Shown piece after piece: positions 1 through 12,412 of a stretch of DNA of 64,000 nucleotides. The position numbers and the translations under genes were made by a program. The notes under the pieces were generated by a model. The model saw only the letters and a program-made list of their open reading frames with translations, was not told where the DNA came from and searched no databases. The DNA lies in the NCBI GenBank assembly GCA_030522415.1, contig CM060127.1, positions 3,665,707 to 3,729,706 of the forward strand. The letters run 5' to 3'. The DNA comes from Channallabes apus (lineage: Eukaryota; Chordata; Actinopteri; Siluriformes; Clariidae). Each line of letters opens with the position of its first letter. The first letter of the stretch is position 1.

Positions 1-722
1 TGTACAAAAATCTGAATAAAAAATAGCAAAATCCTCTGGAAAACAATCTACTTCAAGTAATCCTACCACAGTACATCTTCGTTGATTAATTTCCTATAAG
101 CGCACAACACGGGGGGTGTTTTGTTCCTTACACATTACAACCTGCACACACTGCGTCATGCCGAGGCCGTAGGTTTCCTCTGATTCATGCTGATGTGCTT
201 TATTATTTTTTCTCCTACACAGTGGGTAAAAAAACATTCCAGTGCATCAATGTGAAGACACAGTTGCTGGGAACAAGAGCTTACCTGTTTTCTCCTTTTA
301 AAACTCTGAGATTCTCTTATTCCCGCACCGACCACTAATCTATAGTGTCTCCGAGGCTCCTTTATAACCATTTCAGCTTTTACATTTTGGAACAAACAGT
401 ACGGACGTCCTTGTTTTCTCTAACAGTTGCCTGATTTGCAGCGGGCGTGATTATGTTTTCACAACAGGTGCTCCGAAAGTGCTGGAAATTCCCGAGTCGG
501 CATCTTAGCAATGAGGCGAACGCAGGAAAGTGTTGCTAAACTGACGGGTGAGACCTTTGAGTTCATTTAGGAACCGCCTAAAGCTCATAGAGAACAATCA
601 AGAAAAGCATCTGCTTAACTCACAGTGTCTGTGTGTGGAACAATTAAACAGCAGTTATTAACATATAATTCATTATGAGCCCTTCTGGAAATTTGCAGGG
701 CTCTTAGGAAATTTTATTCACT

Positions 723-800
723 TCAATTTTTTTTTGTATAGCGCTTTTAACAATTGTCATTGTTGCAAAGCAGCTTTACACAATCATAAGAAACATGTCT
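723..800 (+). repeat. Interspersed repeat fragment
   Basis: GTATAGCGCTTTTAACAATT and TTGCAAAGCAGCTTTACAC form a phrase very common in fish genomes. The family is not assigned. Confidence 0.4.
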
Positions 801-1020
801 CCAAAAACGTTCCTCACTTAATTTCCCAACAGACCCTTAAAGAACTTCTGAAGAAGTGTTTTTCTTTTTCTACGAATGTGTTTCTAAGAAGGATCTAAAA
901 GCAAAATTTCAGACACCTGATACGAAGATGCATTTAACATGAAAGGCACTTCAATGGTTCTTTGGATAACTGACGTTTTCAGAAAAGGCCCACTTTCTGA
1001 CACTCTTTAATATACAGTAT

Positions 1021-1560
1021 GGGGGGCATTCGACTCAAAGCGAGACTTTTGATTGTGCAGAATAACGGAACACAGTTATTAGAGTAAAAACTCCCTGTAT
1101 TTCTATATATAATCCCTGCTACACTAATCAACACTTAATCCCAGCATTTCTCTAGTGCTTGGATTTCATCAAGACAGAACGTTTTCTCCATGATCAGACT
1201 TCACATCAGAAACACTGGCCTCCCAGGAACTCCTTTAATGGACCAAACATGTGGAAATGGTATGAGTGAGGCCGGGACTGTACAGGGGATATGGTAATAA
1301 CTCCCAGCCGAGTTTCTGTAATGTGCAAGTGGTGTTGGTCAATGATTGTGTGTACAGTTCCCACAGATACAGTAGAATGTCTCTTCTTTGTCAAAAGTTG
1401 GCGACAAATCATCCGTTTATTTTCAAGGATTGGGTGATCCACTCACTGAATGTTTATGGGAATGACTATAGAGGGCTCCGAGTGACTTCGGCCAGGATCG
1501 TCATTCACGGACGTACAGCCTTCCTTAAAATGTTTGCACTGAAATGCTTTCCATTTCCAA
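1021..1560 (-). mobile_element. Mariner-like transposon relic, copy 1
   Basis: The left end matches the other copies (CATTCGACTCAAAGCGAGAC). The minus strand encodes fragments of a mariner-type transposase C-terminus, e.g. YHFHMFGPLKEFLGGQCF and HPILENKRMICRQLL. The right end is lost. Confidence 0.7.
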
Positions 1561-2447
1561 CAAGGGACCATTTTCCTGTCCTTTTTCCTGGCCACTACAT
1601 TTCTGTCTTCACTGAATTGTTTGACAATTTTTACTATTTCCTTTCAATTCTTCTTGTCTCATAATGCTGTGAGTCTGATTCCTGTTTTTGCACTGAATGC
1701 TCGACCTACTTTGATGACGTTAACTGAGAGATCTCAGGCCGAAAAACCCCTCGGCAGTATCTGAGGAGAATAAATCATTAATTTTCCGGCTTTTCTGTTG
1801 GAGATGTTTGATGAGTCACAGGACAATTACTTTACATCCTGTGCAAAACACTTGTCCTTCTGATTTAGAGCTGCATCAACATGGAAAGACAAACTGCACC
1901 TGTTTAATCACTGAGCGCTTATTTAATAAAGCTTCTTATTTTAAATAATTATTCATTTAGAAACTCTTGGGTTTGAAATGTCTTCGTACAGCAGGACTGA
2001 GTGATTACTCAGAATAAATAAAAGGCAGGGTCGAGTCGTGGACCTGAGTACAGAACACTTATGAGTACCCTGACATTTTGATAAAATAATTAGTACAGAT
2101 TGCACAGCTGCACTGTTAACAAAGACATTTAAGATTTCTTTAGCATCCTGGTGGAGTAGTGCTCCATAAGTCAAGAATTTAAAGGAATAAGCAAGACTTT
2201 GGGTTTACCACCTTAAGGGAGCTTCTATATATAGTTTAATACACTACAAAACCAAAAAGTATGTTCCTATAAGAAAGGTTTCCAATGAAACCCCTTGCCA
2301 TATGCTTGCCTATCCAATGAACTTAATTTCCATCTTGTTAGAACCAAGCTGAGAACCCTTTTCTTCTAAGAGTGTATGTAGAGTATAACTGTTATAATAG
2401 AATGAAAAGATCTACAGGAATTAATTTGTTTTACCATTGGAGACTTA

Positions 2448-3033
2448 TGGCGCTTTTCCACTGCATAGTACGGCACGACACGGTTCAGTTCTACTCACTT
2501 TTGGGGGGGTTTTCCACTGGGAACAGTACATGGTACCTGGTCCTTTTTTTAGTACCACCTCAGCCGAGGTTCCAAGCGCGCCGAAAACGTTACCAAAACG
2601 TGACGTGTAAACACGGCTGGTCACTGATTAGCCGGAGAAAATCGTCATTACTGCGTCACCGAACTTGCGACACGAGACACAACAGAACCGCTATATTTAG
2701 AAACAGCCAGAGAAGGATCGGACGCACCTTTTTGTATTAACCGTCGGCCTCTTTTGAAACAAACTCCTTCGTCTCGCTGTTAAAAACATCCACATGCCGA
2801 GAATGAAGAACACCATGCTGTCGATATGCTCCATTGTTGTGTGTTTGTTTGTGGCGCGTTTACGATGACGTCACGGCAGTAGCGGCGCCGCGACTAAACG
2901 ACACGTGAATAATCCCGCTCACTCTAAAGCGTTACTAAACTGCAGTGGAAGAGCAAACCGAGCCGAACTGAGCCGAACCGAAGTGAGTTGAACTGAACCG
3001 TGTCGTGCCGTTCTATGCGGTGGAAAAGAGGCA
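2448..3033. mobile_element. PIF/Harbinger-type MITE
   Basis: 586-bp element with imperfect inverted termini: left TGGCGCTTTTCCACTGCATA, right end in reverse complement TGCCTCTTTTCCACCGCATA. Similarity continues through CGGCACGACACGG for about 45 bp. Three-base TTA duplications at 2445-2447 and 3034-3036 are typical of PIF/Harbinger. The interior is GC-rich for this region and has no coding capacity. Confidence 0.8.
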
Positions 3034-3061
3034 TTAGAATACACTAAAAGGTCTCTAAAGG

Positions 3062-3250
3062 CAGTGGTAGCTCAGGGACTGATTGGAAGGTCGGTCAGGT
3101 TCACCAGGTTGCCGTTGTTGGGCCCTTAAGTAAGGCCCTTAACCCTATCTGCTCCAGGGCACTGTATCATGGCTGACCTCAGTTACGCTGGGATATGCGA
3201 AGAGGGAATTTCACTGTGCAGTAATGTATATGGAACAAATAAAACTTAAG
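3062..3250 (+). repeat. tRNA-like SINE, second family
   Basis: GGCAGTGGTAGCTCAGGGAC resembles a tRNA A-box region; GGGCCCTTAAGTAAGGCCCT and TCACTGTGCAGTAATGTATA follow. It is related to the copies at 3256, 8262, 17108 and 18085. Confidence 0.6.
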
Positions 3251-3255
3251 GTTCA

Positions 3256-3420
3256 TTGTTGCTCAAAGGTTAAGGCTCTGATCGGAAGGTCAGGGGTTCA
3301 AACCGCAGCAAAGCCAGTCTGCCCCTCGAACAACACCTTAACTTGACCCCAACTTCTTAGCATGCTGAGATACATAATGAAAAGCGTTTCATTGTGATGT
3401 AATGTCGAACGTTTTAACGT
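3256..3420 (+). repeat. tRNA-like SINE, second family, adjacent copy
   Basis: GGTTAAGGCTCTGATCGGAA, AGGGGTTCAAACCGC (B box) and TTTCATTGTGATGTAATG. Confidence 0.6.
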
Positions 3421-4962
3421 TCCAAGTAGAGGGGGAGCACTCTGGCACCCCAAATTTAAGAGCGTATTTTCCCATGAATATTTTCAAGAACCTGATCCTC
3501 GAAAAATCAATTAATTCTGAACCAAAATGAGGTCAAATAAAAAGAAACAAATTCATTCTACTGTCAGGAGATCAACTTTGATTCCTGACAAATTTTGCAG
3601 CTATTCTTATCCATGAACCACGACTGGCCTTGCTCTCTGAGTGGGAGGGGTCATACTGTATCTCACTTGTCAAACATAGGAACAGAAGGCAATTGTAAGC
3701 AGCTCTGTGTACTGTATGTGGAAGAGGGTACATACTGTACATGTTGAAAAGGTTTGGTCTGCTGGCAGCTTGTTAAAACCTGATTTAAATCCAGAACTCT
3801 AGAACCCGGTCTTTAAATGGTGATGGGGAACCCAGCTTGCGGCTTGGCTTACTTCTGTACTTTATTGCATGTTTTACCGTTCCGCTCTCTGGAGCACAAA
3901 GCATTGACCTTTACAGGTGGAAAACAATCCATCTTTACTGGGTCAAGATTTTAACAGGTTACAGGAAGAGATTTTATCATGCAGATGTCCAGAGCATCTT
4001 CAGTATCCTGCCCTGAGGTCTGCGGGGCAAAATAAATAAGTTAATTAATGCCATGCTTCCTGGAGCTGTGTAGGAGCGGTAAAAACATGCAGAACCTGAA
4101 GCACAAGTGATTCTCCTTCCTGTCTTTTGTTGTCTTACATTTGGTCCTATCAAGCGAGTGTGTGTCACATCACTTTGTGTTAAAGTGCTCATCACAATCC
4201 TTCCTGCACAGCTTATCTGAAAATATCGGTCGCTTCCAGGTGCATCATTTTCCTTAACGATATTGTCAATGTTTCAACACAAAACAAGAAAAATGCTCAG
4301 TTTGTCTCAGATCATGGCGCTGTAAGTGCTTTTTGCCCCGAGCGAACACCTGCTCAGACAGGCAGTGAGGTAAAAAAAAAAAGTAGGCCATGATGTTTTG
4401 ACTGCTGCGCTGTTCCCATACTTGTGCTGCTGCCAAAATGCTATTTTCACAGCCTCGTTCTGTGAATGTCACTGTACCACACACACACACACACAAATAT
4501 GGATGAACAGAAACTGAAATTGTCAAGACCTGCAAATCCACCAAGATCCTCTCTCAGAGTGATTCACACCTATTTCAGGGACTAAAGGTACAGACAGAGA
4601 ATGACGCAACTTTTGTCTGGTGCACCTCTTGAACAGAACGAGTATGTGTGTGTGTGTATGTGTGTATGTGTCCATGACATGAGAACACTACATTTGTCCG
4701 TTAGGAGCTGTGCCGGATCGTCAGGGTGTCTGGGTTGTATCACACACAGCGGATGAGCACGCACGTACATTTTGAGAACGGAACAGGACCGGATTGTTAC
4801 CGAGGCGAAGGCAGGGAAATGTCCTGAGGCTGTTAAACAATATGTTCATCTTAAAATGTAATAACACCTGTTCGGTTTGAAGATAACGACGTGTTCATGG
4901 CCTGGATAGATCTTGTAGAAGGTACAGATGTTTAGACTGCTCACTAAACAGTACTGCAGTAT

Positions 4963-5015
4963 TAATAATAATAATGATAATAATGATAATAATAATAATA
5001 ATAATAATAATGATG

Positions 5016-5067
<52 letters not shown>

Positions 5068-5129
5068 TAATAATAATAATGATAATAATAATGATAATGA
5101 TAATAACAATAATAATAATAATAATAATA
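4963..5129. repeat. (AAT)n/(GAT)n trinucleotide array
   Basis: Interrupted AAT/GAT repeats of about 165 bp. The array resumes after the SINE at 5512-5533. Confidence 0.95.
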
Positions 5130-5511
5130 GGCGGCACGGTGGTGTAGTGGTTAGCACTGTCGCCTTGCACCTCCAGGGTCTGGGTTCGATTCCCCGGCCA
5201 GGCTCGATTCCCGTCTCTGTGTGCATGGAGTTTGCATGTTCTCCCCGTGCTTGGTGGGTTTCCTCCGGGTACTCCGGTTTCCTCCCACAATCCAAAGACA
5301 TGCAGGTTAGGCTAATTGGCGTTCCTAAATTGACCATAGTGTGTGATTGGGTGTGTATGTGTGCATGTGTGTGTGCCCTGTGATGGATTGGCACCCTGTC
5401 CAGGGTGTACCCCGCCTAGTGCCCGAAGTCTCCTGGGATAGGCTCCAGGTCCCCCGCGACCCTGAACACAGGATTAAGCAGTATAGAAAATGAATGAATG
5501 AATGAATAAAT
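5130..5511 (+). repeat. tRNA-derived SINE (DANA/mermaid-like), full length, in a trinucleotide array
   Basis: Begins GGCGGCACGGTGGTGTAGTGG with a Pol III A box, has B box GGGTTCGATTCC, then the fish SINE body (GAGTTTGCATGTTCTCCCCG; CCAAAGACATGCAGG; GGTGTACCCCGCC) and a tail of TGAATGAATGAA units. (TAA)n lies on both sides. Confidence 0.9.
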
Positions 5512-5934
5512 GAATAATAATAATGATAATAAGGCTGATTAAGTCTGATAAGGTGTTGAATTATTTCCTCTAACCGCAGCTCTGACAGTATTGCGTCAGA
5601 CTCTATACAGTATATTACATGTTATATGTTATTGTTTCTATGGTTACAGCTCAGTGACAGGGAGTTGTAAAGCACAGTGTTTATTACTATAACCCTGAAG
5701 CGCAGCACAAATCAAACGGGTGAACTAATGGAAACACAATGACATTAAGTCAGAACGGAAAGGACCTCCAGAATTAAGGACCTCCTTACTGACCACAACA
5801 TGCTTGCTGGTGATTACCTACAGTACAGTGGTGTTTTCACTTTTGCTGCTGTTTTCTCTTTTTCTTTTGGGTTCTTTTGCTTTTGATTTTATGGTTTCAA
5901 TTTTGCTGTTGCTTTCGCTTTGAGTGTTGCATTT

Positions 5935-6220
5935 TCAGGTGATACAGTGGCGTAGTGGTTAGCACTGTGGCCTCGCACTTCCAGGGTCCGGGTTTGATTC
6001 CCGCCTCTGTATGCATGAAGTTTGCATGTTCTCCCTGTGCTTGGTGGGTTTCCTCCCATTGTCCAAAGACATGGCGATTTCCACATTGTCCGTAGTGAGT
6101 GTGTGTGCCCTGTGATGGATTGGCACCTGATCCAGGGTGTACTCCGCCTCATGCCCTAAGTCTCATGGGATAGGCTCAAGCAGGATAAAGCGATATAGTG
6201 GATAAAGGAATGAATGAATG
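5935..6220 (+). repeat. tRNA-derived SINE, diverged copy
   Basis: Same family as 5130: GTGGCGTAGTGGTTAGCACT, CGGGTTTGATTCCCG and the 3' tail GGATAAAGGAATGAATGAAT, with internal deletions. Confidence 0.85.
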
Positions 6221-7584
6221 TTGTGTTTTTACTTTTGGTTTTCTGTTTTTGCTGTTATGTATTCAGTTTATTGGAGTGTTTTGCACTTTCGACACACACT
6301 GTACTTGATAACCCGCTCTAACCTTCCAAATAAAGGAATGTAAACTGTAACTCTTGGTGAACTGCTGTTGTGTAAGAGGATCTTCTTACTTAGGGATGTG
6401 ATAGAGTGGTACCAGGACCACTGCATAACTGATTGTTTTCCTACAGCAGTACCACATGGTGTGTTTACTAAACTCCTTACTAAATCTACTACTGTAACAC
6501 TAATAAATAATAAAGTCATTTCTGTACTTCTGCGTGTTTTATCGCAAGTGATGCCACTGTTTTAGTGTGATAGCTATTAAAACATTACAATCTCACAGAC
6601 TTTGCATTATAAACTTTAAAATGCGACTGCATAACCCTGATCAGCTGAAATAACAGTGACAGCTCTAGGCTCCTTCACGCCCCAGGCCTGTAATCATGTC
6701 ATGTGTCTTTGTAGTCTAGCAGTGTGCAATGAGTGATAACATGAGAACATCTTATAAATGTCTTTCATTTGGCATGTCCCTGTGCGGTAATCCTAACTGT
6801 GCTCGATGAAGCATTACGTCTGGTCCTACAGGAATATAATGCATGAGATGACCCTTGACCCCTGAGAGACTTCAATGCAGGAATTTACTGACAATTAAAC
6901 AGGAAGTGATGGCGATGCCAGGAAACTGACACGGCATGAGCAGAGCGAGGACGGTTCTTAGTTCTTTAATTACCCCTCCTCGTTTCCTGTCCTCAGGTTC
7001 CTTCTTGAGGATTCAAGGGCAAATGTATTAACCTCGAATGTTCATGTCATCACTTACTGACTGAGTCACTAACAAAAGGCTTTAGCCTAAATAATCATTT
7101 TCCTTCTCATCACCTTAATTGTATCTGTTTTTAAAAAATCTGTTTTCATTCTTTCTTTTGAATTAATCCACTCGAATTAGTCTTGAAACCCACTCATTAC
7201 CCACGCTTACACCAGTCGCAAAATGCCACGAGTGAAATTCGTGGGCTAGAAGCCGTGCATGCTCGCGTTAGGAGCTGCGTACACCCGCCTACATGCTCGC
7301 AACTGCTCAACACGACATGGAGGCATTTTACGCGTTAAAACGTCACTGTTACTTTAAAATCCATGAACCCTGAGCTAGTCACACATCGGCATCCTGTGCG
7401 GTAGTAATTATTTAAAATGAGTAAAGAAAGTAATTGCCTTATAATTATTTGGCCATAATTATAAATAATTATTGGCTAATTATTTGCTAAATTATTTTAT
7501 ATAAAGTAAGAAAATGAACACTATACAACCCTTTTTTTTTAAAGGTTCCTAGTATTATACATGCAATAAAAATAGAAAAATGCG

Positions 7585-7705
7585 AAATATCGAATCAAGG
7601 TGTTCATAAAATCCTGGTTATCAAATCGCAATATTAAACAGCTCTGTAACTTGGTATTGTGATAATATTGTATCGCGGGTGAATGCTGATCCTCATCCCT
7701 ACTGC
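7585..7705 (-). mobile_element. Possible hAT-like end fragment
   Basis: The minus strand starts GTAGGGATGAGGATCAGCAT and continues with ATACAATATTATCACAATA, a pattern similar to hAT MITE ends. Tentative. Confidence 0.3.
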
Positions 7706-8261
7706 AAAAGAACGTTTTCATCCCTCAACTGCTTTTTTCTTTTTTTTTCATTTGTTTTTTGCCATTCAGTAAAAAGCGATCCAAAGCAAATAGAAAACAA
7801 AATAAAAATGTGACAGATTCAGTCTCAGCAAACACAATTCTGAGAATTGGAAAATCATTAAAAGTCCTGAATTCTTATCTGTACAGTATATGATGGGTTT
7901 CACTGCAAAACAAGTAATTGATTGAATCAATAAATCAATTCTGGTCATTTTAAGAGAAAAATAATTTTTGCAAACAAAGCAAACATTTCTGTTAGAGAAT
8001 ATTTTTGTCCATGTTTACCTTGCACAAACACCAATTTTTTCGTTTTTGGGTATATCTGTGTGACTTTCGTATTACACTGCAAAACGCTACAACTCCAGCT
8101 GCCAGAGTCATGAAAAAACAATAAAATACTAACAGATAAGTTTACATCGTCATTAGCATTATGACCACCAGCATCTCCAAAAGTTCAGCAGTTGATGTCA
8201 GGACCTGAGGAAACTGCAGCAGCATTCAGTTCATTTAGAGCAGCTGCTATTTTGCCCAGCC

Positions 8262-8390
8262 AATAGGGTCAGGGGTAGGTCAATAGTTAAGGCATTGGGA
8301 TTTGGCTCAGAAAGTCCCAGGTTCAAACCCCACGACCACCAAGTTACCAGTGTTGGGCCCTGGAGCAAGGTCCTTAACCCTCAACTGGGA
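8262..8390 (+). repeat. tRNA-like SINE, second family
   Basis: CCCAGGTTCAAACCCCACGA (B box) and TGGAGCAAGGTCCTTAACCC. Confidence 0.65.
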
Positions 8391-8712
8391 AATGATAAAA
8401 AGGTGTATTTGTGAACAGAATTCGAGAAATTCAGAAATTTTAACTTGAAGAAGTTAGATCAATGGAGAAAAGTTATTAAAGAAGAATAAGAACTGAAGAA
8501 CCGTTTATTAAAACGATCAGCCCGGAAGTCGCACACATCAAGAGAATTAGCAATACACAAATACTTAAAATGTAAATTCTACCAAACTGATTTGCTACAT
8601 TACATCCAGCATTATACGACCTTCACGTTAAATATAAATCTCTGTGTAAGTTTTAATTTATCAACTGAACATCAACTATTTGGAGGTTACTGAGTGTGAA
8701 CATAAACATTTC

Positions 8713-8850
8713 CAGCACCCAGGGGGGTAACCCAGAGGAAACCCACCAAGCACAGAGAGAACATGCAAACTCCAGGCACACTGACCCCCAACTGGGAATT
8801 GAACGCCGACCCTGGAGGTTTGAGGCCACAGTGCTAACCACTATGCCACA
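8713..8850 (-). repeat. tRNA-derived SINE fragment
   Basis: Antisense 5' part: AGAACATGCAAACTCCAGGC and GAGGCCACAGTGCTAACCAC. Confidence 0.8.
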
Positions 8851-9171
8851 ACAAATAACAATTTTAGATTGTTTGTCTCCTTCATAGTGCAATTCGTTTT
8901 TGGCAGAATAATTGGAAAAAATAAACTGTACGCCGCCTGTGGCACCTATTTATCTTCTGCTCTCCCTGTAGTCAGGCAGTAACTGATTAAATATTTTCAG
9001 GAATTTAGGTCTTTTATGAATTTTGTTCAACTCCTCTTCTAATTGAATCTGGTTAAGCAGATTCTAAAATAATGCTTTTACTCTGTACCAATCTATTTTG
9101 ATTAACAATTGATTTTGTTCGTGTGCAATTTGGTTCAATTACAAGGTAAGGTTTTAATTTGGTTTCTAATC

Positions 9172-9199
9172 CCTGATGATGATGATGATGATGATGATA
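9172..9199. repeat. (GAT)9 microsatellite
   Basis: 28 bp of GAT/ATG trinucleotides. Confidence 0.93.
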
Positions 9200-9769
9200 C
9201 CACAGGCTTTGAGATTCTGAGCATAATGCTTAGTGCATTGTAGGCATGCAACTCTGATTTTATCCTCTTCAGTCCTGGGAACCAACCAGAATCTTTCTCC
9301 TCCTTAATCTCTTAATTTCATTCCGGGTTTGCGTATTACAGCAGTCCCGCGGTGCAATCAAGCGCGTTTGAGCTGGTAAAGCCGCAATGACGACAAAAGC
9401 CGCAGCGTTTACACGGCTACTTCCTCGCTGCCGGTGTGATTTACACACTTTTGAACGTGAGCTCACTGTTCATCCCAGCTGCATCAGGACAAAGCTTAAT
9501 CTCACTCTCTCTCTCCGAGGTTGTAACACAGGAAGTGATTAAACAGTGCTGCTCAAAACGACTGTATGAGTTTTCCACTTAAATCTGGATCTACTGTACA
9601 TACAGGAAGTTTCAGAGGATTTAGAAAGAGGAAGAGATGAAATCATCGCAGCATGAATGGAGAATTTGGTAGTGAAATTAAAGATAAGGGATGTTTATGG
9701 CCAAAAGGTTAATCATGAGGTCATGTGTTCAGCATGTTAATAAAGTAACATAGTTAAAAAAGTTAAACA

Positions 9770-10842
9770 ACTTGTTATTGTGCAGAATAACAGAACACAG
9801 TTATGAGAATAAAACTCCCATTTATTTCTCTATATAACCCCCTGATACACGTATACACTTCTCTGCAGCGTTTCACTAGTGCTTGGATAATATCAAGGTC
9901 GAATGTTTTCTCAGTACACTGGAGCCATGATGAGACCATCTACTTCAAGTCTGAAACGCTGGCCTCCCAGCCACTCCTGAGTTACTAGCTTATTAACTAA
10001 GTACCATCAGTCAAACACATTTGGGAAGGTTTTCTTTTTGTTGTGTAATCCAAATACCTAAGAAACAGATAGATCTTTAGATGTCGCTAGTGATTTTCAA
10101 GCATCAAGCGTTCCACTTGCTGAACGTTAAGGATTGAGCTCTGAGCCACCTCGGCCGGGATCGACATTCACGGACGTACAGCCTTTTTTTATAATGTTTG
10201 CACGGTTCAAATGTTTTACAGCAGCTAAGAGTCTCATCACTGTACTGTGCTTCTGTAAACGTCAGTCTCTTTTACATCTCCATCGTACACACCAACCTAT
10301 AAATGCTCTTTTGCACAATATTATTACTGGACTGTTTGCACTAACTTCTGTACTTCCTAATTTTTGCTGCTACACTAAGGAATGTTTACTGTTTCTCCAC
10401 TACCTCAACTCATCACCACAAAACCTTATTATTATGTTACGTTGTGTTTTTGTCGCACTGTCACTTTGTTGCTTTTGTTTGCACATTTGCACGTGCACTT
10501 TGTCTGCTGTCTGTTAAAAATTTTTAAAACCCTGTAGATAAAAAGTCTTAGTTAGATAGTTAGTTTTTGTTAATTTATGTTGTAATTTATGTTAGGTCAG
10601 TCTGTCTTGTCTCTGCTAGCCAGCTAACTAGGCCTCTTACTTAGCTAGTTTAGTGTTTTCTGGTAATCTATGTTGTAAACTTATGTTGCATGTAGCACCT
10701 TGGTCCTGGAGGAACGTTGTTTCGTTTCACTGTGTACTAACTGTATATGGTTGAAGTGACAATAAAGCCTTTGAACGTGAACTTGAACATTTACCAGAAA
10801 CTTTATCACAGTCCCAGTTTGATTTGAATGCACTGAGACATT
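9770..10842 (-). mobile_element. Mariner-like transposon relic, copy 2, interrupted by a retroelement tail
   Basis: Left part from about 9770 (TTGTGCAGAATAACAGAACA) and right part from about 10790 (ACCAGAAACTTTATCACAG then CCCAGTTTGATTTGAATGC) align with copies 3 and 4. About 500 bp of unrelated sequence separates them. Confidence 0.65.
10292..10789 (+). mobile_element. 3' end of a non-LTR retroelement inserted in a mariner relic
   Basis: T-rich non-coding segment ending GTGACAATAAAGCCTTTGAA followed by CGTGAACTTGAAC, preceded by CTTGGTCCTGGAGGAACG. A gene-independent AATAAA with a short repeated tail is characteristic of fish LINE 3' ends. The family is not identified. Confidence 0.5.
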
Positions 10843-11112
10843 GAAACTGTATTCAGCTTGTATGCATTTTTCGCCCATTTTGCGGTCGTAGTTATAAACA
10901 CATACACGCTTTATTAATATATTAAATAAAGCTGATTTGATGAGTGAGCTATCAGACGCAAGGGCCATCAGACAACAAATGGACTGCTTTGAAGGATGTT
11001 TGCATTTCTGGATCATGCTGGTTAATGATGTAAGCAGATCAAAGGATTTTAATTTAGTTATTTATTACAGATTTGTCATTAGAGAATCTTCATGATACAA
11101 TCTGACTTGGGG

Positions 11113-11114
<2 letters not shown>

Positions 11115-11152
<38 letters not shown>
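11115..11152. repeat. (CA)n microsatellite
   Basis: 38 bp with one CG interruption. Confidence 0.95.
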
Positions 11153-11703
11153 AATTAAAAATGGTATTTCACTGCATCTTGTTTTCTGCTGGGTGTTAGA
11201 ACATTTATTTGCTATAATATGGTACAAGGTATTAAAATCCACAATGATGCCACTAATGTATTCAGCATTAAGTTTAAATCAGTATTTAAACAGGGGAAAA
11301 TTAATTTCTAGAACATTTCTGAACTTGCCATACTATACATTTAATGTCATGAGACATCCATAAAACAAGTTAGTTCCTGTTCTGGGTTATATTATAGCAG
11401 CTGGAAACAAGATGTTTCTCACTTTCTTATGAAAGTTTAAGAAAAAATTCAGAAATAAGAAACTGTAAATCTTTTTGTGCTTAAAATATAACGTATTCCT
11501 CCTTACAGAAAGCTTGACTACTGTCAAAAAAATTAAGATGTGAGAATCTGACAGTGCTGTAGCATGTGCCAGCATTTAACATGCATTCTAAAGAAAATGT
11601 GATAAGTTAATAAACAAATAGGCGGGACTGTACTGTAAGCCAGACTTGGTTTGTACGGTCTCTGAAGCTGCTGTGTGAAGTACATCTAGTTGTGTCATTT
11701 CCC

Positions 11704-11710
<7 letters not shown>

Positions 11711-11746
<36 letters not shown>
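11711..11746. repeat. (GT)18 microsatellite
   Basis: 36 bp uninterrupted. Confidence 0.96.
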
Positions 11747-11747
<1 letters not shown>

Positions 11748-11999
11748 GTGTAAAAAAAAAAAAGCCATGGAAAGCCTCTTAGTCTCACAGCTACAAAGCA
11801 GCTCTGGGGCTCAAAGTCGAGCTTTTACCCCACTGAGGAAGTTTAATTGTTAAAAACACTCCACTGGTACTTTCTGTTATCTTTAAAAATACAAACGGGA
11901 GGCTTACAGTTCTTCATCCAATCTCGACTACATTATATACAGTACAGAGTGCGTGAAAATGAACTAGGCTACATTTAATGGCTATCAAAGGGCATTGAT

Positions 12000-12212
12000 G
12001 GCTTAATGGTTGGTCTCTTGTCTGCTATGTGAAAGGCCTGGGATCAATTCCCAGCCAACGGATGCAGTGTTGAATCCCAAGCCTGGATAAAATTGGAGGG
12101 TTGTGTCAGAAGGGGAATCTGGTGTAAAACCTGTGCCGAGTTGTTGTCCGTATCAGTTGGTCTGTTATGGCAACCCCTCAATGGGAACAGCTGAAAGACC
12201 AACAATAACATT
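12000..12212 (+). repeat. tRNA-like SINE, third family
   Basis: GATCAATTCCCAGCCAACGG, AATCCCAAGCCTGGATAAAA, GGTGTAAAACCTGTGCCGAG and GGGAACAGCTGAAAGACCAA, a body seen widely in fish. Confidence 0.65.
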
Positions 12213-12229
12213 TAATCGCTATATAACTT

Positions 12230-12412
12230 GTAGTTCCACTAGGGCACCACTAGGGCATCACTAGCATTTCTTAGGACTTTGGCTGGGATGACGCAGACCT
12301 CATGAATGGCCTCCGAGAAGGTGAACAGGACAAAGCCTTGTACACTAGAGGACTTGGAGGCACGGATTCAGGAGGTTCTCAGCAATATCCCAGAAATTTT
12401 TCCTATGCAATA
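12230..12412 (+). mobile_element. Possible DNA-transposon transposase C-terminal relic
   Basis: One frame reads TKPCTLEDLEARIQEVLSNI then PEIF, which resembles the region after the catalytic triad in IS630/mariner-type transposases. It is short and interrupted. Confidence 0.35.

Noticed and set aside
2372..2740. 122-codon open frame on the plus strand
   Set aside because: Overlaps the end of the Harbinger MITE, which has no coding capacity.
4846..5394. Poly-Leu, poly-Ile or poly-Asn open frames
   Set aside because: Produced by the AAT/GAT trinucleotide array running into a SINE.
10134..10517. 127-codon open frame on the plus strand
   Set aside because: It spans the mariner-retroelement junction and has no recognisable protein features.
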